A DNA stretch of 29,240 bases, from positions 62,443-91,682 of the forward strand of contig WELB01000199.1 of the NCBI GenBank assembly GCA_009602725.1, given 5' to 3'. The notes beneath the pieces were generated by a model. That model was not told where the DNA came from, did not search any database, and was given only the letters and a program-made list of their open reading frames with translations. Positions 1-12,300 of the stretch are shown piece by piece (the stretch's first letter is position 1; the number at the start of each line of letters is the position of its first letter). This DNA is from Spirogloea muscicola. Taxonomy: Eukaryota > Streptophyta > Zygnematophyceae > Spirogloeales > Spirogloeaceae. A program made the translations under genes and the position numbers.

Positions 1-200
1 GGACCCACTTCCAGGAGCCCAGCATCTCTGATCTGCGGCTGCTTAGCAGGGGTTACTGAGTGTCTCGTAGCAGCTTTGTTTCTGTTACTTAGCGCTTCCC
101 CTGGCCCCCTTCTCGTACTCTGTTCATTCTTTTTCGGGCTGGTTGTTCCAGCCCCTATTCTCAATGGGCGAGCACTTTCTTCTCCCTGATTTGGCACTAT
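1..200 (+). repeat. Degenerate copy of the window's dispersed repeat family
   Basis: This segment resembles better-preserved copies at 7.5-7.9 kb (reverse) and 18.2-18.9 kb. It holds a GATCTGCGGCTGCTTAGCAG-like end, then a CATTCTTTTTCGGGCTGG hairpin core, a loop, CCAGCCCC, and AATGGGCGAGC. The element is cut by the left edge. No open frame here looks like a real protein. From 200 to 549 I see only the 3' flank of the minus-strand gene and no other feature. Confidence 0.6.
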
Positions 201-549
201 ACATTGTGAATCCACTCGACTCAGTGGTTGCTAGTGCCCTGTTCTGTGTGGGCTGCAGCCTCCGCACCACTATCCACACTTGAGCTGAAGCCAACACCGA
301 GTCCAGTAGCAGCTGGCCAAGTCTCTTGGGGGAGATTGTCAGTTATTTCAGTGGCTGCACAGGATCCAGCAATGATGGGTTCTTGGCTCTGCTTGCACAC
401 GCCATCCTCTGTCACACCCCACAAAAGCATTGCTGTTGAGGCAGAATTACTTGCTCAGCGTGCAAAATAGGTCCACCCAATGATGGCAAATATGCAGGGT
501 TGTACCTCCTCTGCAAGCTTTCAGTCAGTTAAGCCTTATCGCCGAGCAA

Positions 550-3500
550 CTAGGAACTATGGTGCAGGGTGGAAGGGAAGGCACCGTGCTCTATGTGCTG
601 GATGTATGTTATGAAGCCAAGCCTTCTTGCTTCCAGCAATGGGCCATCTAAAAGGGAGTGCGAGCAGTCCTTCCATTGTTGATGATGAGGGATGCTAGCT
701 TTCTGTAGCAAGTCGTAGGTATCACACGAGGTATCCTGCACAATAACAGCATATGCTTGTTTTCAAACCTCACAGCAAGCTCATAGCATGTCATTGTTGC
801 GGCAACAGCCTTCTCCTCATGCACAATGTGATGCTTCGAGCAGAGGCGTCATACATGATCGCATACCTGTCGTAGAGTGAAAAGTTCTTTTAGCTCCTCT
901 CTACTGAAGTGGCGCTCTGATATGCTATGACGTCCTGCGTCTGTGCCTGCCACGGCGGCTGCCACCTCCCCCTTGATGATTTGCCGCTGATAAATTTTCT
1001 CTTCAATGCTGGAAAAGCCATGGCAAGAGCCTGTGAGACGAGGGAACAAAGCTTGACAGGCTATCTTTGCCTGCCAGGTCCCTCCTCACACAATATCCGG
1101 ATTGTGAATCAGTCACTAGCCTTAGGTATCCTCATCTCAGCTCAATGAGTTTGAATAGGACTAGCTTGCACCTGCCAGTCACTAACATTCTGTATATCAC
1201 AACGGGTCTTCTTTGACCGTCCCTCCAGATGCGGCCCATAGCCTGTCCATGTATGCCACATCAGTCACAGTGCAAGGCTGTCTGAAGCCATCAAGTTGCC
1301 TGATGTATGTCAACAGCAGAATAGCATATGCGCAAAGAAACAGCATAGGCACAAGGGCCAAGGCAATACATAGTCTCTGATATGATAACATGATCTTGCA
1401 GATTTCTTACTGCAGGCAAGGCCAAATTCTGGTGACTAGAATGAAAACATGCAACATGTACCTGAGCATCTGTGGCGGGATTCCAGTCTGGATCGAACAT
1501 CACCAGCCTGCATGAGTTGTAGTGCATTAGACAACCATGACCAATGTATACGCTTGGCATACTCCTGCTAATGATTACATACTTTCATGCTGCCTCTTTC
1601 AAGGCCAGGTGGACTTGTTATTAAATTGCCACTGACATCCAGGCTTGTGGTTAATAGCTTCTTGACTTTGCCCATTCGTTTGGGAGCACCTGTTAGAGCA
1701 CAGCGACGTGGCTACTCACCGATTTGCTCCTACCAGGTTGAGTCCGGCACCACCTGCTTTCGAAGAGAGAAGGAAAACCATCTCATTAGAAGTGCCAGCA
1801 TTGAAGCGGTCCACCATCGGTTGGCGATCCGAAACGTCTGTTGAACCATCCAGCCTGCACCACTTCCAGCCCTCGCACTCGCACATGTTCTGGCCAAGCC
1901 AATTGCGTCACGTCGATAACATGAGAGAGAGCGAGGAAGAGCGCATGGTATACAATGATCAGTCCAGCTGCAATGCATGACCACAGATAGCCATGCTGAT
2001 GCAACCACTCGTATACATGACAAGTAGTCAGCGGCAACACATATGGCAGCCTCAAGGTAAAAGAGCAGGATGCAGCACCTGAAGGATATCAAGAGTCTGC
2101 GTAAAGTTAGACACAAGGACCATCCTCTCAGTTTCTCCTACAGTAGCACTACTGGCCATATGGTGCAGCATGCGGGAGAGGCAGGCCATCTTGCTAGAGA
2201 CCTTGTAAGATTCACAAGCTGCACGACTGCAGTTGCCATGACCCCCCATTTTAGCTGTGTTAGCAGGAAACGTCAGTGCTACAAATGCTTCCGTCAAGGT
2301 CAGTATGCAAAGATATTCTTTGTTCCTGCTGGCAATGATAGAGGCATTCGCATGCGCGTGCGTCTTTACAAAGCATACTGACATGATGCAGCCACATGCT
2401 ATCTATAAGCGTCGCATCTTCCACAACGTTCAATATCATCCTCTTAAGTATGTCCTTGAATTCAGTCTTTGACATACAGAGACAACATACATGTCTGAAG
2501 TTCCAGTCATCTTTGCTTCATGAAGAGCACCGTGTAGTCTGACTGAGGTCTTCTTTTGATTGGTGAGACAGGCAAGCGGGCCTCCTTGATGGTTTTCTTC
2601 GGTGGGAAATAGTTTTGGATGATTGCACACCTTTCGTAGGGTTGCAATTGCAACAAGGGGGTTGGTAGAGTCTCCAGATCCAGTAACAAGGGAAACAACA
2701 GTCTGCAAGGAAGACACCAGCCATACATTGCAAGCAAGCTCATATAAGTGAAAGCTTGTATAAAATACTGTACTTAAGATAACGAATAGGTGTATGAACA
2801 GCATCTACACAGAAATATCCATTGCCAAATTTCAGTTTGATCTTGATTTTTGTATGTTCTTCATTTCTATCTCTTCTGCAGTTCTAGATTGTGGATTCAA
2901 CTTGACAACACTTGCTCTTTGGAAGTCACTGAAGCATTGTAGGAGGGAATGCTCATCCGTGATTGAGGAGCCTTTAGGTAGCACACCACTTGAGGTTATG
3001 CATGGAGAGTTCTGACCTTACTCTGTAGATACCTCATGTAGAGCTCAATCTGAAGTGGGTGCAACTTGCAGAAGACTACATACCTGAAGACCACATACGC
3101 AAATGAGATCCTATGCTGGCAGTCATGTGCTCTAGTTGCTGCCAGGAGGTTGATATTCGGCAGTCAATTGCTGCTTTGTGTCTGCAGCATATGCAAGCTG
3201 AGGCATCAGGCTCATGATCCCTCACTCATTCTTTGGAGGCAAGTGCTGTGCAAGAACTGAGGCTGTACGTCTGAGCATGCAGGCATTGATCATGTGCTGC
3301 AGCTTCTCAGACCTGTGCTTTCCCAGCAATTGCTCCTCTACACTGTGAACAGGCAATGTTGTGTAAGAAAGCAACTAGAGCGTTGTCAAGCTCCCATTCT
3401 TGATCATTCCTCAGAGCACAAAAACAGCGTTCATTAATATGGCTGGTATAAGTGACGCGCAAGACTGATAGTGTAAACTTTATCTGGGAAGTCAATCATC

Positions 3501-6500
3501 AAAGCGGGGGCTGGGATACCTAGCATCGCGGTCGCGGCTTCGTTCAATTGGATCAGTGTATACTCTCTTGAAGGTGGGAAGAGGTCCAAGCAGGTTGGGG
3601 TTGACAAAGTCGACCATGGCATACAACTCATTAAGGTCATTCTGCACGGGGGTGCCAGTCTGCATAGCAGCAGAGAAGATGAGCTGCAACTGGTCCTTAC
3701 GCCAGACATTTCACATTTCATTGTCTTCACCTCGTGACCTGGTTGCCCTGAAACATGAGCTTGTATCCACTTCATGCAAGGCGACTCCTTGTTTGCTTGG
3801 TGTTTACTCAAGTAAGAGTTGCTAGACTGCATGATACAATTGCTTAGTAAGAGCTTGGATGCTGTTATACCAAGAGGATGCGTCGGGGGCACTCCAAGGA
3901 AGTAAGTGCGCTGATGGTCTTGCTCCCTAAGGCAATTGATAACCAGTAAATCGGTCACAATAGGGGCAGCATCTCGGCTAAGGGAGCCAAGACACTCCCG
4001 GATACAAACAACATCGCATGCTACGGCTGCTATTACAATCAGAGAGGTTGGCAAGTAAGAATGTGGACAGGAACGCTTCCTCTCATTGGACTTGCAGAAT
4101 TTTGAGTTATGATCATCTCTGCTACTGACCTTGAGCATTCTTCAGTCGATGACCTTCATCACAAACCAGCAAGCCTGGCTGCGCCTTGCTGATTGTATCC
4201 GCATACTTCCGAAGTAGATCATAGGAGATGATAAGCAGGGGACATACATAACCATTCCTAAAGATCTCAACTCTTGATGTGGCCTGTAATACCAAAGTGT
4301 CGCTATTGAGATTGATGCTATTCTGGAAGTGCTGAATGCACTGATGAAGGCAATGAAAGCAAGCGATTTGGCCAGGTAAGAACTGGATCATAGGAATTGC
4401 ATTGAGTTGGGCTGGTGTAGTACCTGCTGCACCGACAGGCTTGCATGCACTGCAAGAGTTTTTAACCTTTCAGTACCTAGCCACTTCTTCACCTGGACAC
4501 AGGCAGGCCAAGCTGTCAAGAGTGCAAAGTCAAGCTTTTCCCTCAAGTCTTAGTAGTCACAGATGAGACAGTCTAGCTCAAAACAAGCAGGTATACCGTG
4601 TCGACAACAAGCATCTTACCTCTTTCTCCCAATTGTGCACCAAAGATGAAGGGCATACGACCACAGCACGTTTCAGTGTAGGTTTGCCTTGCAGGCCCTT
4701 GTAGAAGGAAAGGTGAGCGTGATGAGAGTAGCGTGCCAAACAATGCATCACACTCTTTCACATCTTGAGGCTATACCAATGCTGCCAACATCTTTGACAG
4801 TCGGCATGACAATACGATCTCATCATTTCTCATGTGTATATGTCATAAGACTTATTCTCGACCATGTGCCATGCTGAACAGTATAAGAATGAACCTGTTT
4901 CAGAAGAGTCCATGTGAGTGCCAAAACCTGCAGAGTCTTGCCAAGACCTGCATCAACAAGCCTAACAATGTAATCCGCTTCGGCCTAAGCAGTGCCAATG
5001 GGTGGCAACCCTCAGGTATGGTACGCAGGTATGGTACATTTGAACAATGGTGTACCGAATCATCAAAATTAAGTCCCGCAAGATGAAAATAGTACCCATC
5101 TCGTCAGCCAGAAGGCATCCTCTGAAACTTGAAACTCGTAAGCCAGTGACACATTCAAGCATGAACTTGACGCCGTCAAGTTGGTGAGGCCGCAATTTTT
5201 GGACAAAGAACTGCCACACAAGACAGGAGATTGCTTTTGACTTATTGTCTACTCGTAGGCATAGTGTAGCACTCCTGCTGTACAGATGCAGGCTGCACGC
5301 TATGATCACAGTACAACTGCAATAATAGGGCCTTCCATTGCAGTCTTGCACTATACCTGGTCAAGCCAGACAGGACTGCTGCTTTCTGTACCCTCCACAA
5401 GCAAGTGCACACCCTCCTGGAAGGGAAAAATAGTCATATTATTAGATACCTCCACATCACAGGACTCCATACATGATATTCCAGGTATACCACGGTAGTG
5501 CCAGCAGTCCACTGCTGCCTTCAAAGAGGAACTTCACAAGCATTTGTTGAGATCGTATCTAGGCAAAACATTCTGTTAGTCACCTTAGGTGGTAAAGGCC
5601 GCGGATCTGTCTTGGCAAGTGGACGTGTTGGTCTGCAAAATGTCAACATCAGCCCGCAGCTTCCAGAATGCAAGTTTCTGGAAGACCTAACTGCTCTGAC
5701 TTCAGCAAGCCTTGCTTAAAATTACATGCACCTCGTAAGCCTTGAAAAGGGTGTCGTCAGTCTGGTAAAATCACATGCACCTCGTAAGCCTTGAAAAGTG
5801 TGTTGTTGGTCTGGTGCTGTTTGCCTGTCCCAGGTCATTACACGTACTTGATGAACACCAGGGTAAGAAGACGGTTCCACTTGTATAGGCTTCTTCATCG
5901 ACTTTGTCCATCACCTCGACGTGGTAATTGCCTGTCTGCAGATTGATCTTAAGACCTAGCTAAGAACTGACTGCACCAGCATATCTTTCCGCAAGATTCT
6001 GAAAGGCCAACCCAGTTGCTGACGGGGCTCATGTTCCTACCAATGACTGTAGCTAGATCAAAGTGGCAATTGTATGCAAATTATCTTCACAATGGAACAG
6101 GATCCTTGACATCACACCTCAATTGTTGCTCCAGAAGGCATGCCCTCACAGCCACTGATGCTGCTCTTGCCCAGTTGCTTGCCTCCGTTGTCTTGAAGAA
6201 TGCAGGACTTGCCCTTTACAATCAGTATGCCATCTGACCAGGGGCCTTTGTGCTTAGCATGTTTCTTCTTCTTGCAGAACATGATACTGTAGTAAGTTGC
6301 AGTTGCTGGAGGTTCTTTTACTAAGTGTCTTGCGCCTGGCACGCAATCCTCAGGCAGTCCATCTGCTGGCGTCTGTGTCCCATCTGACTTGCACAGTAGA
6401 TCCTCAGAAAGCCTTGGCGAGACAAACTTGCGTTTACTTGTCATTCTTCCTCCCGCAGTATATCCTTGTTCTTTGTCCTCAAGCCGTTTAGACGAGCGCT

Positions 6501-6507
6501 CATGCAT
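550..6507 (-). CDS. RAD54B: RAD54B/RDH54-type Swi2/Snf2 DNA translocase (multi-exon)
   Basis: This is an ATP-driven dsDNA translocase that helps Rad51-type recombinases in homologous recombination in the nucleus. Seen in exon order: N-terminal RAD54B-like [14 protein letters not shown] and [12 protein letters not shown] (6118-6507); [12 protein letters not shown] (5848-5935, 3' end unsure); 5584-5632; 5357-5416; [12 protein letters not shown] and ADEMG (5096-5210); Walker A LGKTLQ (4895-4947); 4620-4697; 4424-4492; DEGH box (4130-4283); 3871-3926; [15 protein letters not shown] (3520-3659); LRRTASVL (3226-3342); 3033-3083; KVCNHPK (2544-2702, 3' end tentative); [13 protein letters not shown] (2079-2201); [11 protein letters not shown] (1720-1889); [11 protein letters not shown] (1462-1507); [10 protein letters not shown] (1172-1242); IEEKIYQRQ (867-1008); 550-735. 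Frame is continuous over 5416-3033 and 2702-550. A short exon between 3033 and 2702 and the 5.45-5.95 kb junctions are unresolved. The start could also be 6444 or 6594. The N-terminus favours RAD54B over RAD54. Confidence 0.9.
5718..5815 (-). repeat. 49-bp tandem duplication carrying two copies of a mini-exon
   Basis: Two adjacent 49-bp units (5718-5766 and 5767-5815) differ at about five positions. On the minus strand each holds a CAG acceptor, a 30-nt open segment (5781-5810, then 5732-5761) and a GAG/GTGCAT donor. The segments read [10 protein letters not shown] and [10 protein letters not shown]. They lie inside the RAD54B-like gene where homologues have a short basic/aromatic linker. Only 19 nt separate the two segments, too short for a normal intron, so both could not be spliced in together. 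I could not phase either segment cleanly with the neighbouring exons. Confidence 0.75.
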
Positions 6508-6879
6508 GCTGATGTAAGGTGACAACTGCCAAGGTAGACACCATGGCCTGTTAGTCCAGGCAAACGTTGAGGGCATCAGAGAGCATTGTGGCAAGCGTTA
6601 CACATTCTCTTGACCAAGATTCGATGTCAGGGGGTTCTGTTCGTTCTGATTGATTAGGGAGCTCACGTAAGAGGTCGATGAGAAGGCAACAATACAGCCA
6701 GTAGGTTCTGAGGTAGACCTCGTAGCTGAAATGGATTTGCCACCAAATCATCACCCCATCCGACTGCCTGGCTGCCGCCTTAGAGCCACGAGACAAAGAA
6801 AATTTGTGGCGCCTTGGACCAGCGGTGCCCCGAGTGCGCAGCCACGGGAACTCTGCGAGCAGGATCTCTACCAAAGCAG

Positions 6880-7080
6880 CCAGAGGAGAGAGCGGAGACC
6901 AGCGGCACAGGGCAGCCTCGGCGGCCGGGTGGACGGAGGCGCCGACGGGAAGCTGCGGCGGCGGCGGCCAGCCATGGCGGCTGCCGGCGCGGCGCCGCTG
7001 GCGATCTGCTGCGCGGCCGCCACAGGTCCTCGTCGGGCGGCGTGCGAGGCCACAGGGAAGGCCGGTCTCCTTCCGAAGTT
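6880..7080. promoter_or_regulatory. GC-rich island upstream of the RAD54B-like gene
   Basis: This block, rich in GCG/GGC/CCG, contrasts with its moderate-GC surroundings. It lies 0.4-0.6 kb upstream of the minus-strand start. Similar blocks sit at the 5' end of the other genes in the window. Promoter or 5'-UTR function is inferred from position only. Overlapping open frames on both strands are long because GC-rich triplets lack stops; none looks like a known protein. Confidence 0.4.
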
Positions 7081-7129
7081 CGTATATTCGAACGGGCTCA
7101 AGGGGCGCCAAAACCAGGCCCCGGAAGAA

Positions 7130-7445
7130 GTGGCACTCCCAATGGGGGCAAGGGCTGCGAGAAGCCAGCCCAAAAAGAATTGACAAAGGTTCGGAGGGGC
7201 CTGCAAGCGTGTAGCCGCTACAAAAAGAAGAAGGCTCGCCCATAGAGAAAGAGGGGCTGGCAAAGCCAGCCCAAAAAGAATGGACAATGTCCAAAGCCGA
7301 AAAATGAGAAGCCGAGGAAGGACGCCTCTACTCTACCACTCACGACAACATACTAGGGAAGCTCAGTACCCGCGAGTGAGCAACATCAGGTCCGAGTAGC
7401 TCGAGGCAGGGAAGGAGGCACTCCGCCGAGACCCGGAGGCCGCCT
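7130..7445 (-). repeat. Repeat-family block including the left 215-bp inverted arm (7227-7441)
   Basis: Read on the minus strand, 7441-7227 matches plus-strand 8541-8755 almost base for base, with only a handful of differences over 215 bp and no length change seen. The arm contains the hairpin core GGGCTGGCTTTGCCAGCCC and the ACTCGCGGGTAC-like segment. A second, related hairpin unit (GGGCTGGCTTCTCGCAGCCC on the minus strand) lies just beside it at about 7137-7190. No transposase or reverse transcriptase frame is present. Confidence 0.85.
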
Positions 7446-8540
7446 ACAAAGGGGCCTGAAGATGCTATGTCAGAACAGGGGGAGGATGGATCACTCAGTA
7501 GTTACGAGTGAGGAGCCTCAGATCCGACAGACTAGCTGCCGGAAAACTATCCCCCTGACGAAAGCCGGAGGCCGCAGCGAGAGCACGGCCAGCACGCAGA
7601 GGAAGAGCTGTGAAAGCCAGCCGAGAGCAAACTGGGGAAAGTGAGCTCTTCCAACGGGGGTGGGGGCTGTGAGAGCCAGCCCAGGAACGAGAGCCAGAAG
7701 TGAAGGCGCTCGGTGCGCATGAGTGAAAGTGAGGCCAAGCAAGCCAGTACACTGTGTGTAATGAGAATGAAGGACGCTTCCAGGAGAGGGCGGTGGCTGT
7801 GAGAGGCCAGCCCAGGAAAAAGAATGAACACAGACTGAAGGGGCCAGGGAAAGCTCCAAAGCACACAGAAAATCAAGAAGCTACGAAGCAATCAGTAACC
7901 TCTAATGAGCAGCCGCGGGTCGGAAGAGCTGCAAGAAAACAAAAAACGTTCCAACAGAGACAGAAGCAGCAGCCAAAGAGTGCCTGCAAGTGGAGAAGCA
8001 AGAGAACGCTGGAGCGAGAATGTCAGGCGCATGCGGAAAATCTGAGCGAGCGACCCAGCGGCATTAATAAAGCGGGGCTGAGAGAAGCACACATCTCTTT
8101 TAATGTAAGGCAATGTAAAAGAAGTAGCAACGTGGCAGGCTCTCTCGCTCAGGTGTATTGCATGCGCCTGTCAATACTGTACGCTGCAGCGGTCAATGGC
8201 ACACGCGTAGCATCTGCGTGCCTTCTGCGCTTTGGCGGCAGCCTCTGGCTATAGAAAGAGGACCTCCTACCCAAACATTAGTTTCTCTGCCCTGCTGCTG
8301 CTCAGTACGGGATATTGAGCACCCAGTGGCCACTTGAGTCGCTGTGTGCTTTGAAAGAATCACGTTCTCACAGCGGCTTGCTCGTCAGGCTATTGATCGG
8401 CGGTCGGGTCCGCCCGGGGCGCTGCCCGGCTTCAACGCCGCCGGGTCGCTCGCCCAGGTCTTTCGCATACGCTTGGCGGTATCGTTTCAGCGATCCCTTG
8501 CCCACGCTGTCCACACGCGCGCAGGACGCGCTCTGGCCGC
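7446..8540. repeat. Further diverged copies of the same repeat family between the two arms
   Basis: Minus-strand sequence at about 7490-7900 contains a unit starting GATCCGACAGACTAGCTGCC on the plus strand, whose reverse complement recurs at 18.2-18.3 and 18.6-18.7 kb. Blocks at 7895-8085 (minus) and 8430-8540 (plus) share a GGGTCGCTCGC(C/T)CAG core and form a second, weaker inverted pair. A third related block is at 8125-8260 (plus). I see no gene in this 1.1 kb; its open frames are by-products of the repeats. Confidence 0.7.
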
Positions 8541-8755
8541 GGCCTCCGGGTCTCGGCGGAGTGCCTCCTTCCCTGCCTCGAGCTACTTGGACCTGATGTT
8601 GCTCACTCGCGGGTACGGAGCTTCCCTAGTATGTTGTCGTGATTGGTAGAGTAGAGGAGTCCTTCCTCGGCTTCTCATTCTTCGGCTTTGGACATTGTCC
8701 ATTCTTTTTGGGCTGGCTTTGCCAGCCCCTCTTTCTCTATGGGCGAGCCTTCTTC
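8541..8755 (+). repeat. Right 215-bp arm of the inverted repeat
   Basis: Partner of 7227-7441. It runs from GGCCTCCGGGTCTCGGCGGA to GGGCGAGCCTTCTTC. Most of its second half also recurs at about 18427-18535, starting at AGTAGAGGAGTCCTTCCTCG. High identity between arms points to recent duplication or gene conversion. Confidence 0.85.
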
Positions 8756-8984
8756 ATTCCCTCACAGTGGAAGCGCTATTTCATATTGAAGCTAGCAAAC
8801 CATCAGCACCAAGCTACGTGGCCACACAGGCCACGGACTATTATGACCACCAGTAGCTGGCTGTCGGCATTACTGGCGCTTAGTGTTGAGGTTGAGTTCT
8901 GGTTACAATTGTCTTGGGCCCTTACCGTCGGGGCACGACCGCTACAGTATGAATAGGCGGCTCCCGTTGGCAACGTTGGCAACG

Positions 8985-9190
8985 ACATTGGGCGGCCTGG
9001 CACTGGCACTGGCAACGCCGCCGCGCCGCCGCTGCGCCGCCGCCGCCCCGCCCGCGCCCGCGCCCNCGCGCGAGCTCCGCGGCGGCGTCGTCGGTCGCCG
9101 CCGCGGCTGCTCTTGGTCCGCCGCGCGCGCGCTGCGTCCATGACCTCCGAGCCGCCGGGCCGGGCAGAAGCCCGCCTCGGAGCTCCTGTG
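8985..9190. promoter_or_regulatory. CpG/triplet-rich island upstream of the 5'-nucleotidase gene, with one N
   Basis: Dense GCC/CGC triplets, about 0.2-0.4 kb upstream of the chosen ATG at 9376. An unresolved base at 9066 lies inside it. It is probably promoter or 5'-UTR sequence, inferred from position and from the matching islands at other gene starts. No TATA box was recognised. Confidence 0.45.
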
Positions 9191-9375
9191 AGGCGTGTGC
9201 GTCGGGCGACGCAGGACGATCCCATCGGCCTCCGTTGCTGGCCATGAGCGTCTGCACGCTGAGCCGCGGGGAGACTGCGGCTCTGCTACCGCTCGTCCTG
9301 ACGTCTATTCAGCACAGCAGCCACTAGGCTCGACCTCCAAGAACCAGGCTAGCTCCTCGAGGACGGGCACCAACA

Positions 9376-12300
9376 ATGGCTGCCGTTCATTCATCCTTTA
9401 CCTTGCAGTATGCCAGAGGGGGAGCTATAGTTGTCATCGACCATTATTCAGCAGGCCTCTGTCATGGCTGTCAAAGGCCTGCTCAGCTTGTAGGCCCGAC
9501 AAAATGGCAGCAAGTACGTGTGATGGGATTAAGACGGTCGAAGCGGACGTCGGAGTGGAACTCCTGCAGCCGAAGCCTCAAGCTTCTGCCAATCAGGTCT
9601 GGCAGGAGTACAAATAGCAGTCCTAGAGGCTCACTGCAGGGGGCGCAGACAGGCAGCGGCGACAGTCAAGGCAATGGAGCTGCGGCCCCACCTACATTAC
9701 CAGAGGGGAGCCTCATGGAAAGGTCTTTCGAGGTCGTGACGACCTCCAAGCATAGCAAGTTCGACATAGATTACCTTGGCGAGAGCACCAAGGGCGACAT
9801 GAAGCTGCACCGCCGGCAGTGGGAAACATGGGGTGAGTGAGCATTGACCGACGACCAACTAATAGGATACATAACTGTGCCGATAAGTTGCTGCGTCGAG
9901 AAGACAATACCAGTGCCTTGCTATTCCAATGGGCACGCCTGATGTGTGTCACTTTGATCCTCCTCTGCCTGTCCCTGACTCCAGAGAATGAGGGAGTCAC
10001 ACCGCTGAAGGATGGCGATATTGAGACGGTCTCAAAAGAGGAGACAAGAGATGCAGAGGACCTACTAGACAGACTATCAATCTCGGTTGTGCCAACCGAC
10101 CTCTGCCTGCCGTACTGCTTGATTCAGAAGGACACTTAATTCAGAGGGTCTAGCTTGTGCACGAACAGGTCTTGCCTGATCATAATAGGGTCAGGGCTTA
10201 GTTGCGAGGGTTAGTATTGGCGTCTGGATTCAGCTTGTGATGCTTACCTTCAGCTGAGGTCCAGATGCTCCTGCATATGTGATGCATTAGCTTGGTTAAA
10301 TTTTAAAGCACTTCGCTGTTCGATGACTAGCAAGCGTTGCAAATTTGCTTATTAATTGACACAATAAGAGTGCTGATAAGCATCGCTGCATATTGCAGGC
10401 TGGTTTCCCTTATGGCCTGGCTTCCAGAGGGATCTACTGTAGCAGGACTTTGAATCTGCGCTCCATAACCACAATAGGATATGACATGGATTACACACTG
10501 ATCCACTACAATGTGAACGTAAGCGAAGCCCTGTAGAGCAAAAGCATCATGTAACCTCCTCTGCTTTGGCAATGCAGTCAGCTTCATCTGATTAAGGCAG
10601 GATGTTGGGATTGAAGTATCATGCTTGTGCTGGTGATGCTATGTGATTGCTTGTTGTGGACATGAACAAGGACCACTCTTGGTCGAGGTCCTCACAACCC
10701 TTGCAGTTGATTGTAGGCTTGGGAAGGTAGGGCTTATGACTACGGCATGGCCAACTTGCGGGCAAAGGGGTACCCAGTTGATGGGCTTAAATTTGACCCT
10801 GACCTGGTGAGTCGTGCATCACCAGCTTGTCAAGGCATCGGAACTTACCACTATATTTCAGACATTATGCTCTGAGCCCGTATCCTTTCCTGACTGATCG
10901 TAGCTTGAGGAGATCTATGCCAAGCTGACGAACGAGAACTGCAGCTTAGGAACAATCTTATTGCATTGTGCTCAGGTGATAAGGGGCCTAATCGTAGACA
11001 AAGAGAACGGAAACCTTGTGAAAGCAGACAGGTTTGGTTATGTGAAGAGGGCTATGCATGGGACTGAGATGCTATCCAACCGAGCAATCAGGTGACTGTC
11101 CAAGGTGTGCCATGTGATGACTTCCAAGGTTGCGCTTGCCCATGCTCATCTTGACCAGCAACTGGTCTTTCAGCGCGTCCACTTACTACTGTCTAGTGAG
11201 GACTGGCATTGCATGAGCATATGCGATGCAGACATTCTTGGTAGAGCTCGATGCTTTTGGTGTGAAAGTCATGATGGAGTGAAAGTATTCATGATTGATG
11301 CATGTCGTGTATTGTGCAATGCAGTGGAGCGTATGGGAGAGAGTTTGTGGATTTAAGGGATGAGCACAGATGGGAGTTTCTCAACACATTGTTCTCTGTC
11401 AGCGAGGCTGTCATGTACATGCAAATGGTGGAGCAGTTGGACGCAGGCCGCCTGCCGCCTGACATAGGTCCTCAAGACTATCAGGGCCTTTTCAAGGTAC
11501 TTTTCACCATATTGAGCATGGTTGGCGGATTTCTCACTTGGCTGCTAATCCTACAGGCTAGACTTATTGACATGCTCAACATGTCATGCAACATGACAGG
11601 TTGTCTCAAAGGCTTTATTCAGGGCACACGTTGAAGGCCAGTTGAAGGTCAGCTATGCAAAGCAGATTCCAACAATGTAGCAACTCAGTATTGAGTAGAA
11701 GCTTAGCTACTCAGAAGCTCTCACTATCTGCAGAATGGATTGACAACTGGTTAGCCTTTGCACCTGGGCTGTAAACACTTTTGACAGCAACCAATTGCAT
11801 AATGTCACATAAAGGGCTTCTTTCGCCAGATGTTTCTGGGTTGGCATGTTATGCCAAATGGTACTGCCTTTGCAGATATTCAAGCAGAGACACTTGTATG
11901 AGCAATCAAGGCACTTGCAGACATGTAGCAGTGTGCCATTTTCAGGTTCTGCAGCTGAAGCTGACATGAATCGAATGAATGCAGGCAGAGATTATCAACG
12001 CGCCAGACAAGTTTGTTGAACTTGACCCGGAGCTGCCTATGGCCCTCCTTGATCAGAAGGAGGTAAACATCTTGAGCCTGCAGTATGCCATTTGAGCTGC
12101 GCAACCCCACTGCTAACTAGACAAGTGATGATTCTGGAGATTGTTTGCTAACTTGTTTCACACAATCTCCAGGCTGGAAAGAGATTACTGCTGATTACCA
12201 ACTCTGACTACCACTACACCAGAACAATGATGGAGCATTCCTTTGATCGCTTCCTTCCAAATGGCATCAAGTGGAGAAAGCTCTTTGACATGGTTTACCA

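Noticed and set aside
3434-4138. 234-codon minus-strand open frame
   Set aside because: It runs out of frame across two verified RAD54B exons (3520-3659, 3871-3926) and their introns; the real frame has helicase motifs, this one has none.
6551-7294. 247-codon minus-strand open frame
   Set aside because: It spans a repeat-family unit, the GC-rich island and the 5' flank of RAD54B. It shows low-complexity composition and no domain.
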